Shown here piece by piece: positions 12,067-22,600 of a DNA stretch of 64,000 nucleotides. The first letter of the stretch is position 1. Every line of letters starts with the position of its first letter. The DNA is from Lactarius indigo (lineage: Eukaryota; Basidiomycota; Agaricomycetes; Russulales; Russulaceae). Under the pieces are notes generated by a model. It searched no databases. It was not told where the DNA came from and saw only the letters and a program-made list of their open reading frames with translations. Made by a program: the position numbers and the translations under genes. Location of the stretch: the NCBI GenBank assembly GCA_025766275.1, contig JAFKAC010000002.1, positions 2,914,001 through 2,978,000 of the forward strand. The letters run 5' to 3'.

Positions 12067-12856
12067 ATGCCATCAAACACAGACAACATCACGCTCGTCG
12101 CACCTCGTCCCGTTAGATTAACTAACTTCTCCATCCACCTCCCCTCCCCTCACCGTCATCACTCCCTCCGGATTACCTCGACCCCCGCGGATCCAGTCGA
12201 TCCCTTGGATGATGACCCGCTCATTCACTTAGATCCTGATTCCTTATCTCCAAAGACCTCTCCCCGTGCGTCCCCCAGGTCTGCGCCTCCTTCCCGGTTC
12301 CGATCCTTTTGACTCGCTAACCCTTTGTCTTATCAGATCCACCTTACCCTCAGAAGCACTCGAGGAATTTCTTTCCATCCTTAGACCCTCCCTTTTCCCT
12401 CCCCGCTCCCCCACCCTCCGCCCCATTCGATACCCCATTTCTGCATTCCACGATCGTACCTTCTCTCTTCCACCAAAGCCCCTCGGCGGAATTGACAACC
12501 TTCCCGTCCTACCCCGGGAAGATTCTCGCAACCCAACTAAACACACGAACTTCGCTTCCCGGGTTCTTCCCCAGCATGAAAACGAAGAGAACGACACGAG
12601 ACCGGTCACTCCTCCAAGGGTTTTTAGCCCTGGTCCATTAGGTCTTTTTTTCATTTATTGGCGCCCGTATCATTTAGCTGACCCCGCCCTAGCTTCCCCC
12701 ATCTCACGCATGCACACTCGTAATCCATTTCAGCGCCATGCTTCCTACGAACCACCATTCGCTTCCGGTGCGTACCTCCCTCTCCAGGATCGGACGCTCT
12801 CCCCCGCCGCAATCGCCCTGCCTTCTCCTACACCAAGCGAGCTCGAGTCAATCTAA
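12067..12856 (+). CDS. Hypothetical Pro/Ser-rich protein
   Basis: Start at 12067 (an in-frame ATG also lies at 12001). An intron at about 12279-12336 (gtctgcg..ttatcag) joins SPRASPR to 'STLPSEALEEFLSILRP', the only predicted helical segment. The rest is Pro/Ser/Arg-rich. A 36-nt in-frame tract near 12640 has intron-like ends but is very short, so it may be coding. The protein ends 'SPTPSELESI'. No domain is recognised. The gene is divergent from the MFS transporter. Confidence 0.55.
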
Positions 12857-13045
12857 GTTCATCTATCAACGCAAGATCCCCCATTTCCCCATCCCACTCC
12901 TATCGCATTCTGCGGTGCTTTGACGATGCGCCCCGAGACGCTTTTACTGTACAACTCGGACCTGTCCGTGTGTGACTCTATCTGTCCCTTACCTCTCCAA
13001 CACTACTTATTTTGCGTATGATATCGCTCTTGTATCGTGTATTTA

Positions 13046-13065
13046 TCCGGCCCGGGATGACAGAA
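13046..13065. repeat. 20-nt copy shared with 20951-20970
   Basis: Exact 20-base match tccggcccgggatgacagaa, upstream of the gene at 13183. Flanks do not align beyond this core. Confidence 0.4.
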
Positions 13066-13182
13066 TAAACATACCTTACTTATGTAATACAGACGGAAAG
13101 AGCAACAAGACGGGGGACAGCTTGAGGGGACCACACCCGGGCCTTGTGGCCAGGCCGCTGTGTCTTTCAATTAATGGTCCTT

Positions 13183-16100
13183 ATGGACACCGTCCCTCGT
13201 TTGCGCATCACCCGTCACTCTCAGCTTCCCCTTTCCCCACTTGACCACGATTCATCCCGCACTCCCACGGCCGGTCCGTCCCGTCTTCACGCGCTTCATG
13301 GGGACAATGAGGACACCGACTCCACGCCACGTCTCCCCGTCAGCTCCTCTCTCCCATCCATTTATGCCCCCGTGGAGGATACCCCTGCTGCTCGACTCCG
13401 GGCGCTGCTTGCTCACGTGCCAAACACTTCATCCGCCTCGCGCACACAGCTCCTCCACGAGCCTCCACCTCCACTCCCTTCAGATCGCGATTCCGACTTT
13501 GATCCACCCCCAAAATGGGCCAACTCGTCGACGACAAGCTCTGCTCGTGAAAACCTCAGGAGCCTGTTCACCTACGCCCTCCGTGACCCTGGAGACACCC
13601 CGCGCAAAGATGCACGCAGGAATAGCATCGATTCAAGTGAGGTCGAGGACAGCCCGAGAATCGACCGGGTCATCCAGGAGCGCTCCAGGAATAAGGGCAA
13701 GAGAACGAGCTTCAGCGACGAGGAGTTGGAAACGTCATCAAGTTCGTTTTGTCACTGTCGTCCTCACTCATGTTGACCTCGAATGCTCCCATTTACCAGA
13801 AAGGAACACGCCCATTCCAGCGTCACATGCCGCTAACATGGAAGCTCTCAAAAGTCGCATCTTGGGTACTCATTTATCCCAACCAGACGGTGAGCACCCG
13901 CCGTATCATCCATCAGAATGCAACGTACGACCGAATTCGGCAGCGTCAATGTCAGTTGCTTCCGACTCTAGCACCGACAATGCTGCATTGATTCGCGAGA
14001 TGCATGGACGCGCTGCTCCAGCGCCTGGAATATCGAGCGCGTCTCTACAACCCCCCGCACACCTTTCTACCCAATTCCAGAGCCAGTCAAGTAGGCCCTT
14101 CATGCGAGCGTCGTCGTCCTCGCTTCTAATATCTGCACTATCAGACCTCCTTGACCAAGATTCTGAGATGCAACGCGCTATGGGTGTAGCAGATAGTTTC
14201 GGTAGTGCTTCTGTTGAGCGGCCATCAAAATTCGCGAACGGGATAGTTGGACCTCCTGTTGCGGCCTCCGATGCAAGTTCCGTCGTGGGAACTGGTGAGT
14301 TTTATTCCGAGACACTTGTCTATGCGCTAAGCTTCGTCACCCGTAGTGCCAAACGTTCCTAGCACCCCTCCTCGGGAGCGTCGTGATAGCTATCATCACC
14401 ATCGTGCCTCTCATTCCTTAACGGGATCTCCATTACCTCAAGAATTTCCGCGTCAGAGGAATTCGCCTGCGCAGAGTGGGAGTAGCAGGTCGTCCTCCCG
14501 GACTGGGTCGACCTCCTCCTTGGCCGATTGTGAGTGGTACCGTACCGCAGGCCACACGACCTGACCGTTTGTGAAGTCCGGGATCGAATGAAAGATACCG
14601 AGAAGGAGCGCCAACATGAGCGTGAGCGAGCATGGAACATGCCTCTTTCGGCGCGCTCTCGAACCACATCGAACACGAGTACCACTGGCCATCCAGCTCG
14701 TCCTGGCTTAGACCAGCCAAGGTTTACGCCAGATCGAGTAGTTCGCTCGCGTGAACATTCCCGACAATCCTCACCGAGCGAATCCGACCGCAGCCGCACA
14801 GCCGAAGAGAAAGTAGATGGGAATTCCGAGCGCGAACCTAACCCGGCTTCTCCTCATACGACACGGGTTCATCAACCACAACACCGGCGTCCTGCTTCTC
14901 ACATCCCTGTGCGTTCACCAGGCCGAGTACTGAAGATCGAGATGAAGCCAAATGGAGGCGTGAAGAAATTCACGAAGGGTCATAAACGCGCGACGACGGA
15001 GTTCGCAGAGGCCAATGGTGCGATCCCTCCAAGGATATCAGGTATGCCACCTAAGTCTTCGATATCGTCGTAGAAGGCTTATGTTAGGTCTTTTCAGATG
15101 CATTGACACCCATAGCGCGTCCGATCGAGCTTCCACCTCCGGAGAAGCTGCACTCGCCGTCTCCACCGGAGGACCTTCCCCTTCCCGAACTACCAGGACC
15201 ACCCTCAGAGGACGACACAGGAGACAATTTGTTTGCCACCTGTGAAAACGGCGGTCTGCCCAACCTCAACTTAACTATTGCAAAGACGCCCCGTCCACCC
15301 GGTGCATGGGCTGCAACTCCCGCGCCCGCACCTGCGCGTTCGCAGACTCCCCAACCCACATTGTCGTCGATCGGGCATCCGCGCACACGATCGAACTCGC
15401 TTCCGCAGCCCTCTTTCACGGAGATTCGATCATCCTTGGCGACGCCCACCCCTGCTCTTACCCACGCGGGCACGCTCCCCGCTCGAACACCCGCGCCACC
15501 CGGGGGCTGGTTTTCGACACCTGGCTCGCTTCGACGGAGGAGTCTCATGAAAGTGCGGTTCGAGACTACACCTTCAGGTAGCGCCGTGTCAGACGTAGAT
15601 GCGACCGCAAAGGATGACAAAGAGGTCGAAGCTTCTTTACCCGAAGCGAACTGGGATGTAACCCCGCCCCTAGGACCGACCCATGGTACTTCAGAGTCCA
15701 TGTCAGAACCGTCCTTCAACAACGTCGAGTCGTCGTCTCCCATACCAGCGCTATCCACGTCCGCGAGTGGCGATGACCAGAAAGAGAGCGATCTGGTTGC
15801 GAACTTCGTCAATGGTACAGCTGTGGGTTCCCCATCGCGCCGCAAGCTGCGACGAACCCCTAGCGTACGGTTGGTAGACGAGTACGGGCGCGCAAAGGAG
15901 GACTTCCCGAGCACACCATCGCGGAAAGACGTCAGGGAGCACTCGGCATCTATGCGTATGCCTGGAGGCGGCGCGCTCAAAACCCCGCGCAACGCCAGCG
16001 TGCGAATACTCGATGCGATGGGGCACGAGCTTGAAGAGCCATCTGAACAGAACGACAGTGAGGATACTGTGACCGAAACCCGCTACACGCGTCAAGAGGC

Positions 16101-16897
16101 CCTAGAGCGAATGAAGAAGGCCGTCGCAGACCTGCGGGAAGGCCTCAACAGCGTGGACACGTGAGCCCTTTTATTCTGATGCTCGAATAATTCATACGAC
16201 TGACCCCGTTCCGACTCACCATAGCCCAGGTAACGGGTCTTTGGATGACCCACGGTTGGGCGAACTTTACGACTTGTCGAAGGCAGCGCGGGACATGCGA
16301 AGCAAGCTCGCGTCGTCACTGCAACAAGCACAAACCACACAGATCCGGCACAAATACGGGTCCTTGAAAGAAAGCATGCGGAAGAGTCGATTCTTGGTGA
16401 GAGATGCGCTTAAAATCTTCGCGGTCATCGTACTGATGACGCACGTTGACGTAGCCCGACTTCCTACCAGAGCCGAGAGTGATATCCTGGAACCGTGGTT
16501 TATTCTGGGGCATCTTTTCGCTTCAGTTCATCGTCTTCTTGGTTATGTACCGGTGAGTCAGCTCGATTGGTTTTTACGACAAAATTTTGATCTCTTTGTC
16601 ATCAGTATGTCAAAAATGTACGCGAGACACCAGTTCCTCACCACATACTTCGACCCGTTCTACGCTGACCTCCACCTACATCCCACCAAACCCGAGTATA
16701 TCTACGACACCAATCTATTTTCATTTCTCCGTCGGGCCTCGATGGACCCATCTCTGCTCGAACGTTTAGGTGTAGATGGCCCGGTCTACCAATTCAAGCG
16801 CGGCATTGCAGATCTCGTTGCACAGGTGCAGCGTTGCATTTGGGAATCTTGGGGTGTCAGTGTCAACGACCAGGTGATGACTTGGCCGCCCAAATGA
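13183..16897 (+). CDS. Large disordered protein with coiled segment and C-terminal membrane helix
   Basis: At least eight exons rebuild a protein of about 1,000 residues. Residues 1 to about 850 are Ser/Pro/Arg/Thr-rich and disordered, with repeated KRRT/RRxS basic patches. A short charged coil follows ('RQEALERMKKAVADLREGLN', then DLSKAARDMRSKLASSLQQAQ). Splicing two introns (58 nt at about 16396-16453, then 53 nt at about 16553-16605) yields a hydrophobic helix 'LFWGIFSLQFIVFLVMYRM' and a C-terminal domain of about 100 residues with 'QFLTTYFDPFYADL'. The layout suggests a single-pass protein anchored in ER or nuclear envelope with a small luminal end (inference). The start could also be 13174. 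No family name is given. Confidence 0.65.
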
Positions 16898-17599
16898 GAC
16901 CTTGAAAGTAGTTTCTACGGACCCTACCCCCTTTGCGATACCTTTCGTCACTGCGTACTCCTTATTCCTCGTTGTTGCAATGATAGGTGTATTGACCCTC
17001 AGGGAGCCGCCGAATGTGGTGGTGGATAGTCACGGTCACGGTTGTGACTCGTACACGGGCGTCAGATACGACGCCACCGCTCGGGTCCACGTTCGGATAT
17101 ATCGGATCTTTTGCCGTCTGCTCTCCTTTCCACTTGTCCCTTCGAATCCACTGCTAATCGCCACGATTTGTAAGTACACTTGCTGGAGGGGCACGCCGTG
17201 GAAAGAACCGTAAGGACTACAAGGACGTTTCGGACCTTTTTTTTTTTGGTGTGACGCGAAACCTTTCGAAAGCGTCCCTACAGTCGAACACGTTTTTTCA
17301 TTCGTTTGACAGGCCCCAGCTAGCGAGCCGGTGTCCCCGGGCTCACCCATTTTCACTAGTCCTTCGAAGTGTTCCATCAACCCGAAAACAGACTTTGCAA
17401 GGATGCCCTCGCCCGATGCCATTATCGACGCCGAACCCGGCTACACAGAACGACAATTGAGAGTGCCCGATTGTCCCGCATCTTCCTTCTCGTTCCGTGC
17501 CGTCCGCTCTACACAGGCGCGAACTTTCTAAACCAGCCTTCAGAGAATTGACAATTCTTAAATGGCCTGCGTTGGTACAGCTGACCCAAAAAAACGAAC
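16898..17599. other. Intergenic, no supportable gene
   Basis: Downstream of the membrane-anchored protein gene. Only frames under 130 codons, none recognisable. A T-run (tttttttttt) lies near 17238. Confidence 0.5.
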
Positions 17600-18820
17600 A
17601 TGGCAACCATGAGCGTAGCGCTGCTAAATCAAGAGCTAGGTTTACTATTCGTGTCTTGCCATCGAGATGCTGTGGCGAGTGCAGATCAGCCTGTTGAGGA
17701 GGCGACGACCGACTTGAACGAACCAGGTGCGTTCGTGTTGGGGGTACTAGTACCTGACTCGTCGCTCACAATTTCCCTTCAGAGGACCGCTGTGCAGTGC
17801 CAGTCCATTCAAACAATGTTACGGGGGCGGCAACTCAGGGGTAGCGATTTTGGGGGCGGTAATTAATTTCAACGAGCCCGGTGCATTCGTGTTGGGTGCA
17901 GCAATCAATTCGAACAAGCCAGGTACGCTCATGTTGTCCCTGTTTCATATGCACCCCTTGGCTAGGACAAGGGCACCCTTTCAATGTAAGTTCATTTTCT
18001 ACCCTAAACGCTTGCAACGAGGCAGCTGACTCAGGCTTATGCGAAGGGCTCGAACCATGGCAGTCGCTGATATTTGATATCCCCAGTTACAAAATGCCCG
18101 ATTTCCTAGATGACGATTCACACTTTACAGTTCTTGATGGCACTTGTGTCCCAAAGGATAACCCAGCTCATCCTTTCATGCTGGGTAATGACAGCACCTC
18201 TTTCAGAGATGTGAGCGGCCACCTTGGTTGTGCCGCGACAATTACAGTTGATGACACCGGCCAAGCCTCTACTGGACAAGCTTACTAAACAGCTGTCTGT
18301 GTCAAGCCCTTTAGAGGGACACATCTTGCATGTCAGCCATTATTTGTACGGGCAAAGAACGGTCCTCACCAAAAAGTGACCAAACAGGAACGAACCGAGC
18401 AAACTTTGAAGTGGCCCATGAAAGAGCTTAAAAACCGCCCTGGATATGCTCAATATTTAACCGCATCAGGAATAATTTGGGTGCAGTGAGATCTTGGACA
18501 TTTGCTGTTCATTTTGTGAAGGCTTATAGCAGGGTATGCCCGATCGTGAGTGTCATTGCACTGCCGTCTCATCTGATCCCGGTTCACAGGACGGTGTATA
18601 CCGGAAGACCCAAAAGGATAACATAATGAAGGCCTTCGGCGTTGCCCCATCTTGGTTTTTTGGTGCAAATAAGGCAATGGAGATCGTGCAAAAGTATGGC
18701 GGAGGTACCCGTCATTTTCAGCCGGTTATCAACAAAATCGCCTTTACTGCCGGAATACTTGAGGGCGCCACAAAGTTGTTCCAATGTCTAAGAACCTGGG
18801 AGACCGAACATCCTGTGTGA
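17600..18820 (+). pseudogene. Decayed coding region with short peptide repeat
   Basis: Three separate open frames follow each other (17600-17866, 17881-18288, 18536-18820), in different frames and without a splice model that joins them convincingly. The first two share a repeated peptide: NEPGAFVLG occurs at about 17718 and again at about 17871, with a diverged copy NKPGTLMLS at about 17913. The third frame encodes 'WFFGANKAMEIVQKYGGG', probably helical. I do not recognise the family. The pattern fits a broken or fast-evolving repeat protein; a real multi-exon gene cannot be excluded. Confidence 0.3.
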
Positions 18821-19752
18821 CTCAAGCCAATGTATTCATCTATGTTATTACCGTCGTGCAAGCTCGAAAATGTGCGAAGGAACAAAAAGGGTGGACCAGA
18901 GCCAGCGGCTAAGGGCCTGGCAACTAATTTTATTCGTTGAATGATACTCCCCTACTACGTCCTTCAAAATTCCGTTCAAACTGTCTTCGTTGTCATTATC
19001 GGCCCCACCAAGCTATCCGCTCCCACGTTCCCTCTCACTCTAGCATTCGTCACTGGCTAGTACTGGCTCCTTCAAGTCTCACGTCAGTGCCGATAATCCC
19101 ACATTTTTATTTTATTTTTGCCCCCAAAAGTACTTGCAATATCAAGGTACGGTCGAGAGAATGGGCTTACCACACACCAATAAGACTGATCGGTATGCGG
19201 ACGAACGTTCAAGGGACCATGGATGCGTCCATATATGTGTTCAGTGTCACCTCGCTCATAAACGTTGCACTCCACATCTATTTGTGTACTACTCCCTCTC
19301 CGGCCACGCGCTCTCGCTCACCTTCTGGCTTACTTCTGGCTTCCTCTTCCTCATCATGTATGCAGCGTGTACTCTAATCCGCAAGTGGGGCCAGACGTGG
19401 GGTGGCCCCAGCTGCGCGCCGTACCGGATGCCTGGGTCTGTGTCACCTTTCTAAAGATTGCACTCCCCGGCATCTTCACGGTTGGAACGGAATGGTGTGT
19501 CTTGCCAATTGTGAGCGCGGTAAATGGCAGTCCTGCCAGCGTTCATGGCATCTCCTTAAGGATCTCCTTCAACTCCGGATCTTATGCGCATGTCTCATGT
19601 CAGGAGTCACTCACAGTAATTAAGGTCTAGGTTTTCTCAAGATCTCGTTCCCGACCCTCGACGACATTTGGTCCACAAGAGGGGTCACTCGTAGAGGGAC
19701 GGCAGGGGCACAAGGGCTAGCGCATGGCAACGATGGTCAAACAGGGTCTCGT
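18821..19752. other. Gene-poor stretch with a short hydrophobic open frame
   Basis: An ATG at 18940 on + opens a hydrophobic frame ('YYVLQNSVQTVFVVIIGPTK') that stops after about 40 codons. Further hydrophobic frames follow at 19134-19454 and 18937-19377. This may be the remnant of a membrane-protein gene, but no conserved motif supports a name. Confidence 0.3.
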
Positions 19753-20556
19753 TTAGAAGCTGTACGTTATTCTGGTCTGGCGCATTGCCGAGAAAACGCA
19801 CGAAGAACAGTTGCACATGTACCAAGAATAGCAACCTAGTAATGCGACGGTCATAGTCATGCCCGACATCCCCGCCGCCAGTGAAGCAAAGCTGAAGTCA
19901 TCATCGATGAAACACCTCCAATCGTAAGTTATGTGCCATGGTAAAAAGCCCCTTGCATCGCCTCTCTCTCCTATGGCTGCGTGATATCGCTGCAAGACCT
20001 CTTGGTAGGTGCACTCTGCCGTCAAGTTAGAGACCTTGGCAAATTTGGCTGTCTTGGCCTTGTTAAAGGTGTCTCTGGTGGGAACTGTGATGATCTGCTT
20101 CCTTCTTGCAGACATCCTCAAGTTCCTGATCGTGGGCCCGGATAATCCCGTAGACTTGCCCAGACTACTTGCCCTGCCATTCTTGGGTCCGGTACTGGAT
20201 CTGCCTTTTGATCTTGATCTGGAACTCACCCCGGCGACCACATGCTGGTCGAAACGCGGAAAGCCCGCAATGTTTGAGGCCCGCAGTGTAAATAAAATGT
20301 GCCTCATTAACGTGCGGTCGCTGGATACGCTTCGAAATGGTCGGTCGGTCGGTCCTCGGCAACCAGATGCACAAGTCAAGGAAGGTGGCCCGTTAATGCT
20401 AAGAGAACCAAATATCCGCGATGCGGATGCCCTAAATGCCTCGCATAGGTCACAACGACCCAGAACAAACAGTCTGCAAAGCAAGCTGCAAAGGCGGGAC
20501 CTCCCGGAGAACAGAGTCATTGCTAGGACTTTGTTCATTGCGATTGCCTTGATCAC
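19753..20556 (-). CDS. Uncertain 267-codon open frame with antisense overlap
   Basis: A single-exon frame with a Ser/Arg/Lys-rich middle ('SSRSRSKGRSSTG') and a C-terminal hydrophobic segment ('GMTMTVALLGCYSWYMC'). The + strand carries an open frame of 183 codons over 20009-20560, so one of the two is a shadow. Neither resembles a family I know. The - frame has the more protein-like composition. Confidence that it is a gene is low. Confidence 0.2.
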   Translation of the reverse strand: MIKAIAMNKVLAMTLFSGRSRLCSLLCRLFVLGRCDLCEAFRASASRIFGSLSINGPPSLTCASGCRGPTDRPFRSVSSDRTLMRHILFTLRASNIAGFPRFDQHVVAGVSSRSRSKGRSSTGPKNGRASSLGKSTGLSGPTIRNLRMSARRKQIITVPTRDTFNKAKTAKFAKVSNLTAECTYQEVLQRYHAAIGERGDARGFLPWHITYDWRCFIDDDFSFASLAAGMSGMTMTVALLGCYSWYMCNCSSCVFSAMRQTRITYSF

Positions 20557-20560
20557 ATAA

Positions 20561-22600
20561 AGAGAATAACTGAGGACTTGTACACTTCAAAGGCGGAAAG
20601 ATCGATACTGGGTGGGGAAAGTATACAAGGTAGAATCATGCCAGTACCGACATATCGAGATGAGTTCGGACTACCGTGACCGCGAGTTCATGACTTACAT
20701 AAGGGGATGCTAATTTTGGAATTACCATAAAAGTAAAATTTTACAAGGAGACAGACCCATAGGGAATAAAACTCAGCCATCCCGGTCTGTATAACGCTTC
20801 ATACAACCTTCATACACAGACGGTCACCGGTCTACTTTTGTCTTTTTGGACAAGCGATGTATTAGATAGAAAAAGATAGTAACTAGGTTACCTCACAGTC
20901 CCATAGGGCCATAGGTCACCGGTCCAACTTGGACAGTACATCGAGGTACGTCCGGCCCGGGATGACAGAAAATAAGCAAGATGACATGACGAACAACAAA
21001 CTAAGTTTCACACGTCACCATTCGAGTTTGGTATTTCCACGCACGGTACTCCATACGACATTGCGCGCACCGCCCGCCAGCTTCCAGTCTACTGCTTTCA
21101 GTGCTTTACCTGACTAGGTCCATCACGCTTCTGTAGCGAACAGCCGTTATGTAAATCTGGAGCTGAACCTCGGGACTCACTGGCTAGTCCACGGACTCCA
21201 GGGTAGCGTTTTGACGTCATTGCTGCTCCATCGCTATGCACTCTTAGTACCGACACGGTGCTGTTTGGACATATCTCAACCAGATCAGGGTATAGCGTGT
21301 GTAAAAAGACCACGCAGTTTTCCCCAAGGATTTTTCTTCGTCTCCCTTTTTTTTGTTGTTGTTGCTGATGAGGTTTGATACTCTTTTCTTTAGTCTGTCA
21401 AACAAGATCAGTTTACTGCCTGAGGGGCCTGAATCCTACCTATGGAACTAATCCCCTGAACCTCGCCGCTCTCCTCCTACGTACCCCTTCCCAGCGCATT
21501 CCCGTCATAGTATCTCTCGTCTTAGCTACGAAGGCTGACTGACAGCGAAAATGAACCCCGGTGTTTCTGATCATTGATGAAATCTGGAACGTATCTCATT
21601 CTGCTTCACCGTTTCTCTTCATTCAAGTTTCAATTGGCTGCGCAATGACAACACTCAGGGTCCACGTCTTGTCGTGTGGATGTATTGCTGGCTCAGGCCT
21701 CTGTCTCTATTTTTCATAATTGTATGACTTCTCCATTCTTGTCAGTTTCGAACATATGCATAAAGTACTAACGGTCTCTAACATGTGCAAAATAAGCACT
21801 TTCAGTTTCTGTAGCCTCAACAACACAACAGCTCTACCTTTTTTGGGACCATGTTTATTCCGGGACAGTACATTAATACAACACCGGTCGGCGTGTACCA
21901 GTATTTGGGGGAGCGCGTGAGTTAATACAGGGGACGTACGTGAGCGTAGAACCCGCAGCCCTGTTTGTGACCGTAAGAGAAGTGTAGGTAATTTGTGATC
22001 CCTCCCAGAGGGGACAACAACGGTTCTACTCCAGCTTGTACATAGCAATAGAATAATGGGTGCAGATGGAGTTCGCTAAGGAAGCGTGTACTCTAAGGCA
22101 CGAAAATGTATTCGAAAAATAAATAAATAGAGTGATGTACCATCCCACGACTCTTTGCAGATTGTAACAACATCTTTGTTGTTGCAGTTGCGTGTGAATG
22201 TTTACGTGATATTCTGTTCAGCGACCAATCTATCAGATAGGGTCATCTAACATAGGGTCATCAAGACTCGGGGCTAGTCGGAAGGAACAGGCATCTCATT
22301 AAATCGCCGGGATGGGATATCGACAACCGTTTGGAAAGGATTTGGCTTTGGAGGTCATCCGGTGTCCTACAGAATGAGTTTCTTTGGCAAGACTCCAATG
22401 TAGACCGTATATCCCCGCTTGTCGAGCATGTCAATCCGCACAAAACAAATTAAGCATGGGACTACTTGCGTTCTCTCTGAAACCTCCATAAGTAAGTCTT
22501 TAAAAAACAAAAACAGGAGATGTTTATGTACACGTCTGTTAAACAGGGTCTGCAGTGCGAAGGAAATCATTCAAATATACTATAACGGCACCATGGAACA
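20561..22600. other. Two-kilobase gene-free stretch
   Basis: AT-richer than neighbouring genes, with only short frames. It holds the dispersed-repeat fragments listed at 20747-20970 and is otherwise featureless to my reading. Confidence 0.5.
20747..20970. repeat. Decayed dispersed repeat fragment
   Basis: Internal duplications are visible: ggtcaccggtc at 20822-20832 and again at 20914-20924, and cccataggg at about 20757 and 20901. Two segments recur elsewhere in the window: tccggcccgggatgacagaa (20951-20970) is identical to 13046-13065, and 20811-20834 matches 51011-51034 at 21 of 24 positions. This suggests fragments of an old interspersed element. No terminal repeats or coding capacity were seen. 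Confidence 0.4.

Noticed and set aside
17600..18820. Single intact multi-exon gene over the repeat region
   Set aside because: No set of gt..ag joins gave a continuous frame linking the three open stretches with consistent character.
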